The position numbers and the translations under genes were made by a program. Below are positions 9,085 through 16,960 of a stretch of 41,003 nt of DNA, in pieces (position 1 is the stretch's first letter; each line of letters begins with the position of its first letter). Origin of the DNA: Spirochaetaceae bacterium (GTDB taxonomy: Bacteria > Spirochaetota > Spirochaetia > DSM-2461); the NCBI GenBank assembly GCA_029210985.1, contig JARGFR010000009.1, forward strand, positions 1-41,003, read 5' to 3'. The notes under the pieces were generated by a model. The model made no database searches. It had not been told where the DNA came from and saw nothing but the letters and a program-made list of their open reading frames with translations.

Positions 9085-9129
9085 TCGACCCAGCGTCCCC
9101 CGACAGCTGCAAAAGAAATAGAGTATGGT

Positions 9130-10035
9130 ATGAAAATGCATAGTATAAACGACGACCAATCGGCCTCCAGCAACATCTCGCCGGCAACCTTTTCTGCAGC
9201 TCATCAGAAGTTCCACGCCGAATACGGCCCCTTGGCCGTGATATTGGGAGCCTCAGAAGGCATCGGCCTGGCCTTTGCCGAAGAATTGGCCCGCCGGGGA
9301 TTTTCCCTCATTCTCGCCGCACGACGCATCGCTCCGCTCCGGGATGCGGCAGAACAATTGGCCGCTCAATACGGGGTCTTAACAGAAATTCTCCCTCTCG
9401 ATCTGGCCGAACCCGATCCGTGGCCGAAGATAGAATCGGTCATCTCGAAACGAGATTTCGGTCTGTTGATTTACAACGCGGCGGCCAGCCCCATCGGCGA
9501 GTTCCTGGACTTGAAGCTTGAGGCCGCCCGCAGAACAGTGGCTGTGAACGTCGCGTCTCCGCTGGATGTTCTCCACGGTGCGGGAAACTCCTTCCGGGAG
9601 CGCTATCGGCGCAGCGGCAAACGGGGCGGCGTCATCCTCATGTCCTCCCTTTCGGGGATACGGGGCACTCCCTATGTCTCCACATACGCCGCCACCAAGG
9701 CGTGGAACCTGGTGATGGCCGAAGGGGCCGGTATTGAAGCCCGCTCCCAAGGAGTGGATATCATGGCCTGCATCGCCGGAGCTACCGACACGCCGGGATA
9801 TCGCGACAGCGTCACGGGTAAGGGGCCGGGGGCTCCGGTGCAGTCACCTAAGGCTCTGGCATCGGAAACTCTAAACAAACTGGGGCGGCGCTATTCCATG
9901 ATACCCGGATGGGGAAATCGCCTGACCGCGGCATTGATTTACGGCTGGACACCCAGACGATGGATATTCGGCATTCTCAGGAAAGCCACCGGCGGTCTTC
10001 GTCATCGGGATGATGCGCAGCTGGGACATAAATAG
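9130..10035 (+). CDS. Short-chain dehydrogenase/reductase
   Basis: Classical SDR of 301 aa, NAD(P)-dependent oxidoreductase of unknown substrate. Seen: nucleotide-binding GASEGIG (about 40-46), DLAEP (adenine side), NAAAS (substituting the NAG motif), Ser in LMSSLSG, and the catalytic YAATK about ten residues later. The first ~30 residues are polar and unconserved, so the true start may be ATG 9130 or ATG 9136; neither has a good Shine-Dalgarno sequence. The basic, aromatic C-terminus (IYGWTPRRWIFGIL) may touch the membrane. It stands alone between arcC and the convergent GH3 gene, and nothing in the context names the substrate. Confidence 0.85.
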   Translation: MKMHSINDDQSASSNISPATFSAAHQKFHAEYGPLAVILGASEGIGLAFAEELARRGFSLILAARRIAPLRDAAEQLAAQYGVLTEILPLDLAEPDPWPKIESVISKRDFGLLIYNAAASPIGEFLDLKLEAARRTVAVNVASPLDVLHGAGNSFRERYRRSGKRGGVILMSSLSGIRGTPYVSTYAATKAWNLVMAEGAGIEARSQGVDIMACIAGATDTPGYRDSVTGKGPGAPVQSPKALASETLNKLGRRYSMIPGWGNRLTAALIYGWTPRRWIFGILRKATGGLRHRDDAQLGHK

Positions 10036-10071
10036 ATTCACAAGAACACCGATCCGCCGGTGACTTGACGA

Positions 10072-12216
10072 TTACACCACGCGTAAAACCAGCCGAGCCG
10101 GTTCGGAAGCACCGAGTTCAGAGCCGCGGGCACCCGGAGAGCAGGCACCGATTTCCAAACCCCATTCCCCTGGAAGTCTCACCTTACGACCGGTATCGTC
10201 ATAAAGATTGAGGGCATCATCCTCCAAAACAAACTCCAAGCGTCGGCTCTCGCCCGCTTCCAATTCAATACGACGAAGACCCCGCAGCTCGGAACTGGGT
10301 ACCGCGAATGGCGCCTCGGGGGGCAAAGCATAGATCTGCACCACCTCGGCCCCTCTTCGGGTTCCCGTATTGGTGACGGTGACCGATACTGTGACCCGGC
10401 CTCCTTGAGCAAGCACACCCGCATCCCCGGAAGAGTCATCAACGAATACGGGTTCCGAGTACTCGAACTTGGTATAGGAGAGCCCGAACCCAAAGGGATA
10501 CAACGGCTCTTTCCTGAAGTAACGATACGTTCGGCCTTCCATGGCGTAATCGTCATAAGGAGGCAAGTCTTCGACATCATCATAGAATGTCACCGGAAGG
10601 CGTCCGGAGGGATTCTCGTCTCCGTAGAGTATGTCGGCGACGGCACTCCCTGATTCCTCCCCGGGATACCATGCCATAATCAGCGCGTCGGCCAGCTCAT
10701 GAACTTGCCGTACCGCCAGGGCGCTGCCGCCGGTGAGAACCACCACCAGTCTGGCTCCGCGTTCCTTCATACGACGCAGAAAATCCAACTGTCCGGTGGG
10801 GAGTCCGATATCCTCACGGTCACCTTTGTTCATCGAGGCCAGAGCATCGCCCTCCTCACCCTCCAGAGACCCGTCCAGGCCCATAAACGCCACAGTAACG
10901 TCGGCTCGCTCAGCCTCGAATACCGCCCAATCCACCGGATTGGGTTTCTCCCGGTCCAGGAGAGCCCCGGTGCGGAAATCCACCGTCGTACTCTCGGGCA
11001 CCCGATCAACCAGACCCTGGAGGGGAGTCACGACCCGGGGATTCATACCGTAGTAGTTTCCAAGCAATGCCGCCGGATTATCGGCATTCGGACCGGTGAT
11101 GTAGAGATACTTGATGTCGTTTGTTAAGGGCAGTATTCCGTTGTTCTTCAAAAGCACCATCGACTCCACGGCGGTTTTTCTGGCCAGAGCCCGGTGTTTG
11201 GGAGAATCCACCACCTCCAAGGTGATACTTCGCCAGGGATCGGATTCGGGTGGGTTGAGGAGTCCCAGTTTAAATCGACTGATAAGCAGGCGCTTCAACG
11301 ATGTATTGACGGTCTCTTCGGTCAGTCGTCCCTGCTGAACGGCCGATACGGCATGTTCGAAAGTGCAGCCGCAATTCAGATCGCATCCGGCATTGATGGC
11401 CAGGGCCGCCGACTCTTCGGGTGTCTTGGTAATCTTATGGTGCTCATGGAAATCCTGGACGGCCCAGCAGTCGGACACCACATGACCTTCGAATCCCCAT
11501 TCTCCTCTCAATATGCGTCCCAGGAGGGTGGGACTGGCGCAGCAGGCCTCGCCGTTGGTGCGGTTATACGCACCCATCACCGCTTCCACCTTGCCGTCTC
11601 TCACCAGCGCCTCAAATGCCGGAAGGTAGGTGGCTCTCAAGTCCTGTTCGCTCACCACGGCATCGAACTCATGGCGCAGCGCCTCGGGACCGCTGTGCAC
11701 CGCAAAATGCTTGGCACAGCCCGCGGCTTTCATGATGCCGTTCTTCTCCTGCTGAAGACCACGGAGAAAAGCCAGACCCAGTCGGGATGTCAGCCAGGGA
11801 TCCTCACCGTAGGTTTCCTGCCCCCTTCCCCATCGCGGATCCCGGAATATGTTGACATTGGGCGTCCAGAATGTCAGGCCGCGGTACTGGCCCCGGTTCC
11901 CGGCCGCCGCGGCGGCATGGTGTTTCGCCCGACCCTCGTCGCTGATGGCATCGGCAACGCGTTCCAGGAGTGCTTCGTCAAATGTAGCGGCCAATCCGAT
12001 GGCCTGTGGAAAAATCGTCGCCCGTCCGGCCCGGGCAACGCCATGGAGACATTCATTCCACCAATTGTAAGCCGGGACACCTAGACGTTCGATTTCAGGG
12101 CTTTCATGAAGGAGCTGAGAACATTTCTCCACCAAGGTCATGCGGGAGATAAGATCGTCAGCCCTTTCGTCGGGGCTCAGCGAAGGATTTGTCCAGGATG
12201 GCTTATTGATATTCAT
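10072..12216 (-). CDS. Glycoside hydrolase family 3 (beta-xylosidase/beta-glucosidase/arabinofuranosidase type)
   Basis: 714-residue GH3 enzyme removing sugars from the non-reducing ends of oligosaccharides. The N-terminal (beta/alpha)8 domain carries NWWNECLHGVA (51-61), a form typical of the xylosidase-like GH3 branch, FRDPRWGRGQETYGEDP (124-140), KHFAVHSGPE (169-178) and the nucleophile Asp249 in VVSDCWAV. The second alpha/beta sandwich spans roughly 340-570 and a C-terminal fibronectin-III-like domain starts near 610. No signal peptide, so it works in the cytoplasm on imported oligosaccharides. Start ATG with AAGGAA about 5 nt upstream. It lies downstream of the ABC permeases on the same strand, separated by a hairpin. 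Xylosyl or arabinosyl substrates are suggested by the WWNE motif and the AraR-type regulator, but are not proved. Confidence 0.93.
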   Translation of the reverse strand: MNINKPSWTNPSLSPDERADDLISRMTLVEKCSQLLHESPEIERLGVPAYNWWNECLHGVARAGRATIFPQAIGLAATFDEALLERVADAISDEGRAKHHAAAAAGNRGQYRGLTFWTPNVNIFRDPRWGRGQETYGEDPWLTSRLGLAFLRGLQQEKNGIMKAAGCAKHFAVHSGPEALRHEFDAVVSEQDLRATYLPAFEALVRDGKVEAVMGAYNRTNGEACCASPTLLGRILRGEWGFEGHVVSDCWAVQDFHEHHKITKTPEESAALAINAGCDLNCGCTFEHAVSAVQQGRLTEETVNTSLKRLLISRFKLGLLNPPESDPWRSITLEVVDSPKHRALARKTAVESMVLLKNNGILPLTNDIKYLYITGPNADNPAALLGNYYGMNPRVVTPLQGLVDRVPESTTVDFRTGALLDREKPNPVDWAVFEAERADVTVAFMGLDGSLEGEEGDALASMNKGDREDIGLPTGQLDFLRRMKERGARLVVVLTGGSALAVRQVHELADALIMAWYPGEESGSAVADILYGDENPSGRLPVTFYDDVEDLPPYDDYAMEGRTYRYFRKEPLYPFGFGLSYTKFEYSEPVFVDDSSGDAGVLAQGGRVTVSVTVTNTGTRRGAEVVQIYALPPEAPFAVPSSELRGLRRIELEAGESRRLEFVLEDDALNLYDDTGRKVRLPGEWGLEIGACSPGARGSELGASEPARLVLRVV

Positions 12217-12269
12217 GAGTGTTCCTTTGTATACGGATTTTTCGATATCGGAGGCAAGAAGAAAACACG

Positions 12270-12290
12270 GCCGCCGGTCATCCCGGCGGC
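12270..12290 (-). terminator. Hairpin between permease and GH3 genes
   Basis: Perfect 8-bp G/C stem, 12270-12277 pairing with 12283-12290, 5-nt loop. Read leftward it is followed within four bases by a T-rich stretch (TTTTCTTCTT). It lies 20 nt after the permease stop and before the GH3 gene, so it acts either as a terminator or as a partial terminator/mRNA stabiliser that lowers GH3 expression relative to the permeases. Confidence 0.6.
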
Positions 12291-12310
12291 AGAATAGAAC
12301 TGAGAAAAAA

Positions 12311-13147
12311 CTAGCCTTTTACGGCTCCGATGGTTAATCCGCGAATCAATGCCTTGGAGAATGTTGCCACCACAATAATGATGGGAATAACGGAAATCGC
12401 GACACCCAGATAGATGGCGCCGAAGTTCATTTCATACAGTCCGCGAATGTTTGCCACCACAACCGGCATGGGGAATTTTTCCGCCGTGTTCAGAAGCACC
12501 AGAGGATTCAGGAGATCGTTCCATTTGACGATGAACGTGAAGATACTCATGGTGGCCACCGCCGGCATAGCCAGGGGAAAGATCAGACGCCAGAAAATGT
12601 AGAGCTCACCGGCACCGTCGATGATGCCCGCTTCCACCAGAGAGTCGGGAATACTCGATTCAATGTAGGATCGGATAAAGAACACCATGGCGGCGTTCGC
12701 CGCGCTGGGCAGAATCAGAGGCCAGTAGGTATCGATGATTCCCAATTTGATGCAAAGATCGTAGTAGCCGATCAGACCCAGCTGCATCGGCACCATCATG
12801 GTACCCAGGATAATCCAGAAGAAACCTTCTTTTCCCTTGAAATGGAACTTGGCAAATCCGTAAGCCGTCAGAGCACTGAAAATCGCCGAGAGAAAGACTG
12901 AGGGTACGGAAATGATGATGCTGCTGATAAATCCGCGCCAGATATCCACTTTGCCCTGGATGATTTCATAGTTTTTCAGCAAATCGTTTCCGGGAAGAAG
13001 ATAAACGCCTTGAGATATTTCCACGTTGCTTCGAGTGGCGTTGATCATCATCATGTAAAACGGCACGATACAGATCAGTGCCAGAGAGATCAGAAAGATC
13101 CACAGGAAAACTCGCCCGAGGGGATTGCGTTCTTCAATCATAGCCAT
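12311..13147 (-). CDS. Carbohydrate ABC transporter permease (MalG/AraQ type)
   Basis: 278-residue inner-membrane permease of the carbohydrate-uptake CUT1 class. Six hydrophobic segments are visible, starting with VFLWIFLISLALICIVPFYM. The cytoplasmic EAA loop reads EAGIIDGAGELYIFWRLIFPLAMP (quoted in part: EAGIIDGAGE, residues ~190-200), the contact site for the ATPase. The C-terminus IRGLTIGAVKG is typical for the second permease of these systems. Start ATG 13145-13147 with a GGGGAGGG Shine-Dalgarno; a second in-frame ATG lies two codons later. It begins two bases after the MalF-type gene stop. No ATPase gene lies in the unit. Confidence 0.95.
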   Translation of the reverse strand: MAMIEERNPLGRVFLWIFLISLALICIVPFYMMMINATRSNVEISQGVYLLPGNDLLKNYEIIQGKVDIWRGFISSIIISVPSVFLSAIFSALTAYGFAKFHFKGKEGFFWIILGTMMVPMQLGLIGYYDLCIKLGIIDTYWPLILPSAANAAMVFFIRSYIESSIPDSLVEAGIIDGAGELYIFWRLIFPLAMPAVATMSIFTFIVKWNDLLNPLVLLNTAEKFPMPVVVANIRGLYEMNFGAIYLGVAISVIPIIIVVATFSKALIRGLTIGAVKG

Positions 13148-13149
13148 GT

Positions 13150-14079
13150 CTAGTCCCTCCCCTTGATGAGCCGGAATGAGAGTATGGAGAATATCAGAAT
13201 GATGAAGAAGAGCACCCAGGCAATGGCGGCGGCATAGCCGACGTTGAAGTTCTGGAAGGCCTGGTTGTACAAGTACAGCACCATGGTGTTCAGGGCTCCG
13301 TCGGGCTGACCTCGTCCCCGGGTAATCACCTTGGGGATGTCGAATATCTGCATACCGCCGATCAGGCTGGTAATCATCACATAGAGCATCGTCGGTCGAA
13401 GCAGTGGCAATGTGACTCCGAAAAAGGCTTGTTTTCGGGATGCGCCGTCGATGTGGGCGGCTTCATAGAGATCTTCACTGATGGCGTTCAGTCCTGCCAT
13501 CATGATAATCATGGTGTAGCCGAACCATTGCCACCATTGGATAAACGAAACAGCGCCCTGCATGATTCTGGGCCTCACTGTCCACTGGAAAGGTTCGTTC
13601 AGAATTCCCATACTCACCAGGACATGGTTCAAGGCGCCGTTTTTCCAGTCCAGGATGACGGCGAAGAGAACACCGATACTGGCGGCGGTCACCAGATTGG
13701 GCAGGAAGTAGACGGTCCGCAGAAACTCCCGGCCCTTGAGTTTGTAGGTGGTGAGGATGACGGCCAGAAGAACGGCGAAGATAATCTGAGGGATATAATT
13801 CCACAACCAGATCCATAATGTATTGAAAATAGACTGATAAAAAATCGGATTGGTCAGAAGACGCCGGTAGTTTTCCAATCCGGCAAATTCGTTTTCGAAC
13901 ATATTGATTGGTTTGGTAAAACTCAGACCCATGGTAAAAATGATGGGGTAGAGCTGGAGGGCAATCAGCACGAGAAAGTACGGAAGGATGAAGAAATAGC
14001 CCTTTGTGTCTCTGTTCAACTTCAGCGGCGGCCGCTTCACCGTCGTCCGGCTGTGGTCCGCGGGATTCCGTCGTGACAT
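13150..14079 (-). CDS. Carbohydrate ABC transporter permease (MalF/AraP type)
   Basis: 309-residue inner-membrane partner permease of the CUT1 transporter. A basic ~25-residue N-terminal tail precedes the first membrane helix (YFFILPYFLVLIALQLYPII). Five further helices follow, with the EAA loop at YEAAHIDGASRKQAF (about 217-231) and VTLPLLRPTM after it. Start ATG 14077-14079 has AAGGAG 6 nt upstream. The gene follows the binding-protein gene by 118 bp containing a strong hairpin, the usual layout that keeps binding protein in excess over permeases. It forms a heterodimer with the MalG-type neighbour. Confidence 0.95.
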   Translation of the reverse strand: MSRRNPADHSRTTVKRPPLKLNRDTKGYFFILPYFLVLIALQLYPIIFTMGLSFTKPINMFENEFAGLENYRRLLTNPIFYQSIFNTLWIWLWNYIPQIIFAVLLAVILTTYKLKGREFLRTVYFLPNLVTAASIGVLFAVILDWKNGALNHVLVSMGILNEPFQWTVRPRIMQGAVSFIQWWQWFGYTMIIMMAGLNAISEDLYEAAHIDGASRKQAFFGVTLPLLRPTMLYVMITSLIGGMQIFDIPKVITRGRGQPDGALNTMVLYLYNQAFQNFNVGYAAAIAWVLFFIILIFSILSFRLIKGRD

Positions 14080-14161
14080 AACGATCTCCTTAGTATCGGC
14101 TGTTGCGAGAATTACAGTAACAAAATGATTATATACGATCCGATATCACATGCAATGAAAG

Positions 14162-14183
14162 AGGGCGCCCATCAGGGCGCCCT
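14162..14183 (-). terminator. Intercistronic hairpin after the binding-protein gene
   Basis: Perfect 9-bp stem, 14162-14170 (AGGGCGCCC) with 14175-14183, loop of four. Read leftward it is followed by CTTTCATT, a weak T-rich tail. It lies 15 nt after the binding-protein stop and about 80 nt before the MalF-type start: a partial terminator or mRNA-stabilising stem is likely, as in other sugar ABC operons. Confidence 0.65.
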
Positions 14184-14197
14184 ATAATGACTCGATT

Positions 14198-15541
14198 TTA
14201 CTTATTAATGGTGACGTCGGGAAGGATGTCGGAAACCGCGGCATAGAAATCTTCTATTGCGGTATCCAGATCTTTTTCACCGGCGACATAGACTTCCACC
14301 TGATCGCCGAAGGCGTTCTGGATCTGGAAATCCCAGGGCCCGATGTAGGACACGTCGATCTTCTCGGCTTCTTCGGCGAAGTACTTGTAATGATTCTGTC
14401 CGCCCAAGAATCCCTCGGAGAAATCGCCCTTGATCTTATTGATAACATCCAGGTTGGCAACAAAGTCACCGGTTTCCTTGGCCCAGGATTCGAGGAACTC
14501 GGGATCGGAACCGAAGAATTTCACAGCCTGCCAGGCCATGTCTTTGTTCTCGGAATTACGGTTGATACCGACCCATGTACCGCCCCAGCTGTAGGACGCG
14601 GGAGGAACGGCCAGTCCCCAGTCGCCGGTCCATTCGGCATTGCCTTCGTTGGCTTCAGGTTCGGCGTTGGGCTTCATGACGTAATGGAGACCCCAAGTGG
14701 GAAGGATATAAGTCATCACCGATCCATCGGCCATGGACGAGAACCAAGGCGGCTGCCATGTCTGCGTGCCCATTTCAATACCGTTGTCCCTCATTTCCTT
14801 GGAGAGCTTCATGAAGTCGACAAGGGCGTCGGGAAGGGTGAAAACACCGTCCACGACATAGGGTTCTGTCCGCATGTTGTAGACGAACTGGCTCATGTCG
14901 TCATAACCGGCCAGGAGGAATTTTTCTCCGCCGTACTGCTCTTTCACCATCTCACCAAGCTCATAGAACTTGTCCAGATCGCTGGTCCACTTGGAGACTT
15001 CGGCGGGGTCGTCGGTGCCCAGTACGTCGTTTGCGATGCTGCGGCGATAGAACAGAGCACCGGGGGTGGCCTGCCAAGACAGAGCGGTAATCTCGCCGTT
15101 GGCATCACGGGTGGAATCGGGAACGTAGGAAACCAAATTTTTCACCAGGTCTTCCGCACCGTATTTGGTGAGGGGCTCCCAGTAGCCGGCTTCGATGAAC
15201 TGCTTGTAGAATGCCGCCTCACCGGTGAAGACGTCGGGGGTTGCGGCGCCTGAACGCAGGGTGGTGTTCATCTTGTTCAGATACACCTGATCCTGGTTGG
15301 GGATGATGACGTACTCGGTTTCGATGTTGGGATAAGCCGCGTCGAAATACTTGCCCATGTTCTGGATTTCATCGGTGAACGACCAGACCACCAGTTTTCC
15401 GGTGTAGTCTTCCCGGGCCATTTCTGCGGCCGGAGCGGCTGCGGCCGCTTCCTCTTTCTTGCCGCCGCATCCAACCATGGCCAGGACGGCGATCAGGGTC
15501 AGCATGACCAATGTCGTGCGGATAATACCCTTGCTAATCAT
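14198..15541 (-). CDS. Sugar ABC transporter substrate-binding lipoprotein
   Basis: 447-residue extracytoplasmic binding protein (solute-binding family 1, MalE-like). Signal peptide: K4, R8, hydrophobic core, and lipobox LAMVGC with lipidated Cys25; a low-complexity KKEEAAAAAPAAEMA linker follows. The mature domain starts KLVVWSFTDEIQNMGKYFDAAYPNIETEYV (first half quoted only as the family start). The repeated internal pattern around AWQAVKFFGSDPEFLESWAKE is typical for sugar binders, and the many Trp residues (for example QTWQPPWFSS, SYSWGGTWVG) suit stacking on sugar rings. Start ATG has AAGGAGG 6 nt upstream. First gene of the transport unit, divergent from the AraR-type regulator. Confidence 0.95.
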   Translation of the reverse strand: MISKGIIRTTLVMLTLIAVLAMVGCGGKKEEAAAAAPAAEMAREDYTGKLVVWSFTDEIQNMGKYFDAAYPNIETEYVIIPNQDQVYLNKMNTTLRSGAATPDVFTGEAAFYKQFIEAGYWEPLTKYGAEDLVKNLVSYVPDSTRDANGEITALSWQATPGALFYRRSIANDVLGTDDPAEVSKWTSDLDKFYELGEMVKEQYGGEKFLLAGYDDMSQFVYNMRTEPYVVDGVFTLPDALVDFMKLSKEMRDNGIEMGTQTWQPPWFSSMADGSVMTYILPTWGLHYVMKPNAEPEANEGNAEWTGDWGLAVPPASYSWGGTWVGINRNSENKDMAWQAVKFFGSDPEFLESWAKETGDFVANLDVINKIKGDFSEGFLGGQNHYKYFAEEAEKIDVSYIGPWDFQIQNAFGDQVEVYVAGEKDLDTAIEDFYAAVSDILPDVTINK

Positions 15542-15576
15542 AGGAACCTCCTTGGAATTTGCCTTAAAGTCATTCC

Positions 15577-15584
15577 GTACAAAT
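15577..15584 (-). promoter_or_regulatory. AraR-like half-site in the binding-protein leader
   Basis: GTACAAAT on the plus strand, i.e. ATTTGTAC read toward the transporter genes. It equals one half of the AraR operator known from Bacillus (ATTTGTACGTACAAAT). It lies about 36 bp before the binding-protein start, probably in the transcript leader. Binding by the adjacent regulator is inferred. Confidence 0.4.
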
Positions 15585-15638
15585 CCGGAATTTCAAGACG
15601 TTGTTACAATTTATATCATGAAAAACCCCCTGTAAAGG

Positions 15639-15657
15639 ACAAATAACGTATATTTGT
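15639..15657. promoter_or_regulatory. Inverted repeat ACAAAT-n7-ATTTGT, candidate operator
   Basis: Perfect 6-bp inverted repeat (15639-15644 and 15652-15657) with a 7-bp AT-rich spacer. It sits mid-way in the 193-bp gap between the regulator and the transporter. The halves are the same ATTTGT word that recurs at 15577, 15695 and 15707. Their order is opposite to the classical AraR palindrome, so the exact site geometry is open. Confidence 0.5.
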
Positions 15658-15667
15658 ATGATTTTTG

Positions 15668-15716
15668 TTGACCTGAGAGACTTTTAAGGTCATGATTTGT
15701 ATCTATATTTGTATCT
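15668..15716 (+). promoter_or_regulatory. Candidate regulator promoter overlapped by two direct operator half-sites
   Basis: TTGACC (15668-15673), 17-bp spacer, CATGAT (15691-15696) form a plausible promoter for the regulator gene. Two copies of ATTTGTATCT in direct repeat (15695-15704 and 15707-15716, period 12) overlap its -10/start region. A repressor bound there would block its own promoter, so autoregulation is likely. Confidence 0.45.
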
Positions 15717-15734
15717 TTAGTATGGAATGAGCTC

Positions 15735-16844
15735 ATGCCGGTAAAAAAAGAACCGAAATACAAACAGGCAATCAGCCACCTCTTGATGCGGTTTCGGGAA
15801 GAACCGTATCAATCCGGACAGCAATTGCCCACCGAGTTCGATTTGATGAAGCAGCTTTCCTTGAGCCGCACAACAGTCAGACAAGCCATTAAAGAACTCA
15901 CCGAACAGGGTATTGTTGAACGTCGGCACGGAAGCGGTACATATTTTTTGGGCTTTAACCAAAAAGCTCCGTCCTGTACCGTCGGAATGGTTGGTCTGGT
16001 CAATTTCTATTTTACCGATTACATCTATCCGGAAATTATCCGGGGCATTGAAGAGACGATTGATGAAGCCGGGCTGTCCCTGGCTCTGGCCAACAGCCGG
16101 GAAGGCATTGATAAGGAAATCAGTTCCGTGGAGCGCCTGATCGACCAAGGTGTGAAAGGATTGATTCTCGAACCTTCGCGAAATCTCCAGATTCGCGAAG
16201 ATCATCCCCTCATCCGCCTGCTGGATACTGTCGATATTCCGGTCGTCACAACTCACTGGGGAATTGCGGATAAACGACTCTCCACCGTCACCATCGATGA
16301 CGTCCAGGCCGGATATGAAGCCACACGATACCTCCTGGACAAGGGACATCGGCGAATCTCCATCGTCTACAAAGAAGACGTCCAGGCCGGATACGACCGG
16401 TACCTGGGTTACAGAAAGGCGATGGAAGAGTTCGGCATACGCATTCCCCATGAACTGATTCGCACATACAATGATAAAGATGAGTCTTTGGATGTAAGAC
16501 AGGGATATCTCCAGACTCAAGCACTCTTGGAAGGAGAGGTCCGGCCTACGGCAATATTCTTCTTCAACGACAATATCGCCGCTCAGGGATACGGCGCTCT
16601 GCAGGAATCCGGTATCAATATACCCGGTGATATTTCGGTAATCGGATTCGATAATTTCCGCAATGCGGATATGCTCTACCCGCCTCTGACGACTTTTGAG
16701 CATCCCAAATATAACCTGGGAAAATGGGCGGCCAAAATTCTCCTGGACGAGATGGACGCTTCCCGCCCCATGATACCCATGAAACTGGTATTCGAACCGA
16801 TTCTCGTGGAACGGGACAGCGTCCGGGATCTTCGGAAGGTCTAG
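15735..16844 (+). CDS. AraR-type transcriptional regulator (GntR HTH with LacI-type sugar-binding domain)
   Basis: 369 residues. Residues ~5-70 are a GntR winged HTH (QLPTEFDLMKQLSLSRTTVR, then ELTEQGIVERRHGSGTYF). Residues ~78-365 are a periplasmic-binding-protein/LacI-type effector domain: GMVGLVNFYFTDYIYPEI, GLILEPS, VTIDDVQAGYEATRYL, GHRRISIVY, FFFNDNIAAQGYGAL and SVIGFDNF. This GntR plus LacI architecture is that of AraR, the arabinose repressor of Firmicutes; the true sugar here is unknown. Start ATG 15735 has only a weak GGA element. It is divergent from the sugar transporter and GH3 genes, with AraR-like half-sites in between, so it most likely represses that unit until an oligosaccharide or its product binds. 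Confidence 0.92.
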   Translation: MPVKKEPKYKQAISHLLMRFREEPYQSGQQLPTEFDLMKQLSLSRTTVRQAIKELTEQGIVERRHGSGTYFLGFNQKAPSCTVGMVGLVNFYFTDYIYPEIIRGIEETIDEAGLSLALANSREGIDKEISSVERLIDQGVKGLILEPSRNLQIREDHPLIRLLDTVDIPVVTTHWGIADKRLSTVTIDDVQAGYEATRYLLDKGHRRISIVYKEDVQAGYDRYLGYRKAMEEFGIRIPHELIRTYNDKDESLDVRQGYLQTQALLEGEVRPTAIFFFNDNIAAQGYGALQESGINIPGDISVIGFDNFRNADMLYPPLTTFEHPKYNLGKWAAKILLDEMDASRPMIPMKLVFEPILVERDSVRDLRKV

Positions 16845-16863
16845 GAGTCTGTCGGATTCGGCA

Positions 16864-16888
16864 GCCATCAGCACGGCCGTGATATGGC
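16864..16888. other. Short hairpin in the araR-like/glycerate kinase gap
   Basis: GCCAT (16864-16868) pairs with ATGGC (16884-16888), enclosing the palindrome CACGGCCGTG (16872-16881). It lies 20 bp after the regulator stop and has no T tract, so it is a doubtful terminator. The 116-bp gap contains nothing else I recognise. Confidence 0.3.
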
Positions 16889-16960
16889 CTATTATCCTTG
16901 CTCTCAATGCGTCCGCCATCTAAAATGCAGGCAAAATCATCCCGCCAGAGGTTTCTTCTC

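Noticed and set aside
11194-12084. 296-codon plus-strand open frame inside the GH3 gene
   Set aside because: Antisense shadow of a motif-complete GH3 enzyme.
15717-16919. 400-codon open frame on the minus strand opposite the AraR-type regulator
   Set aside because: It mirrors the regulator frame, has no recognisable motif or start signal, and the sense protein is unmistakable.
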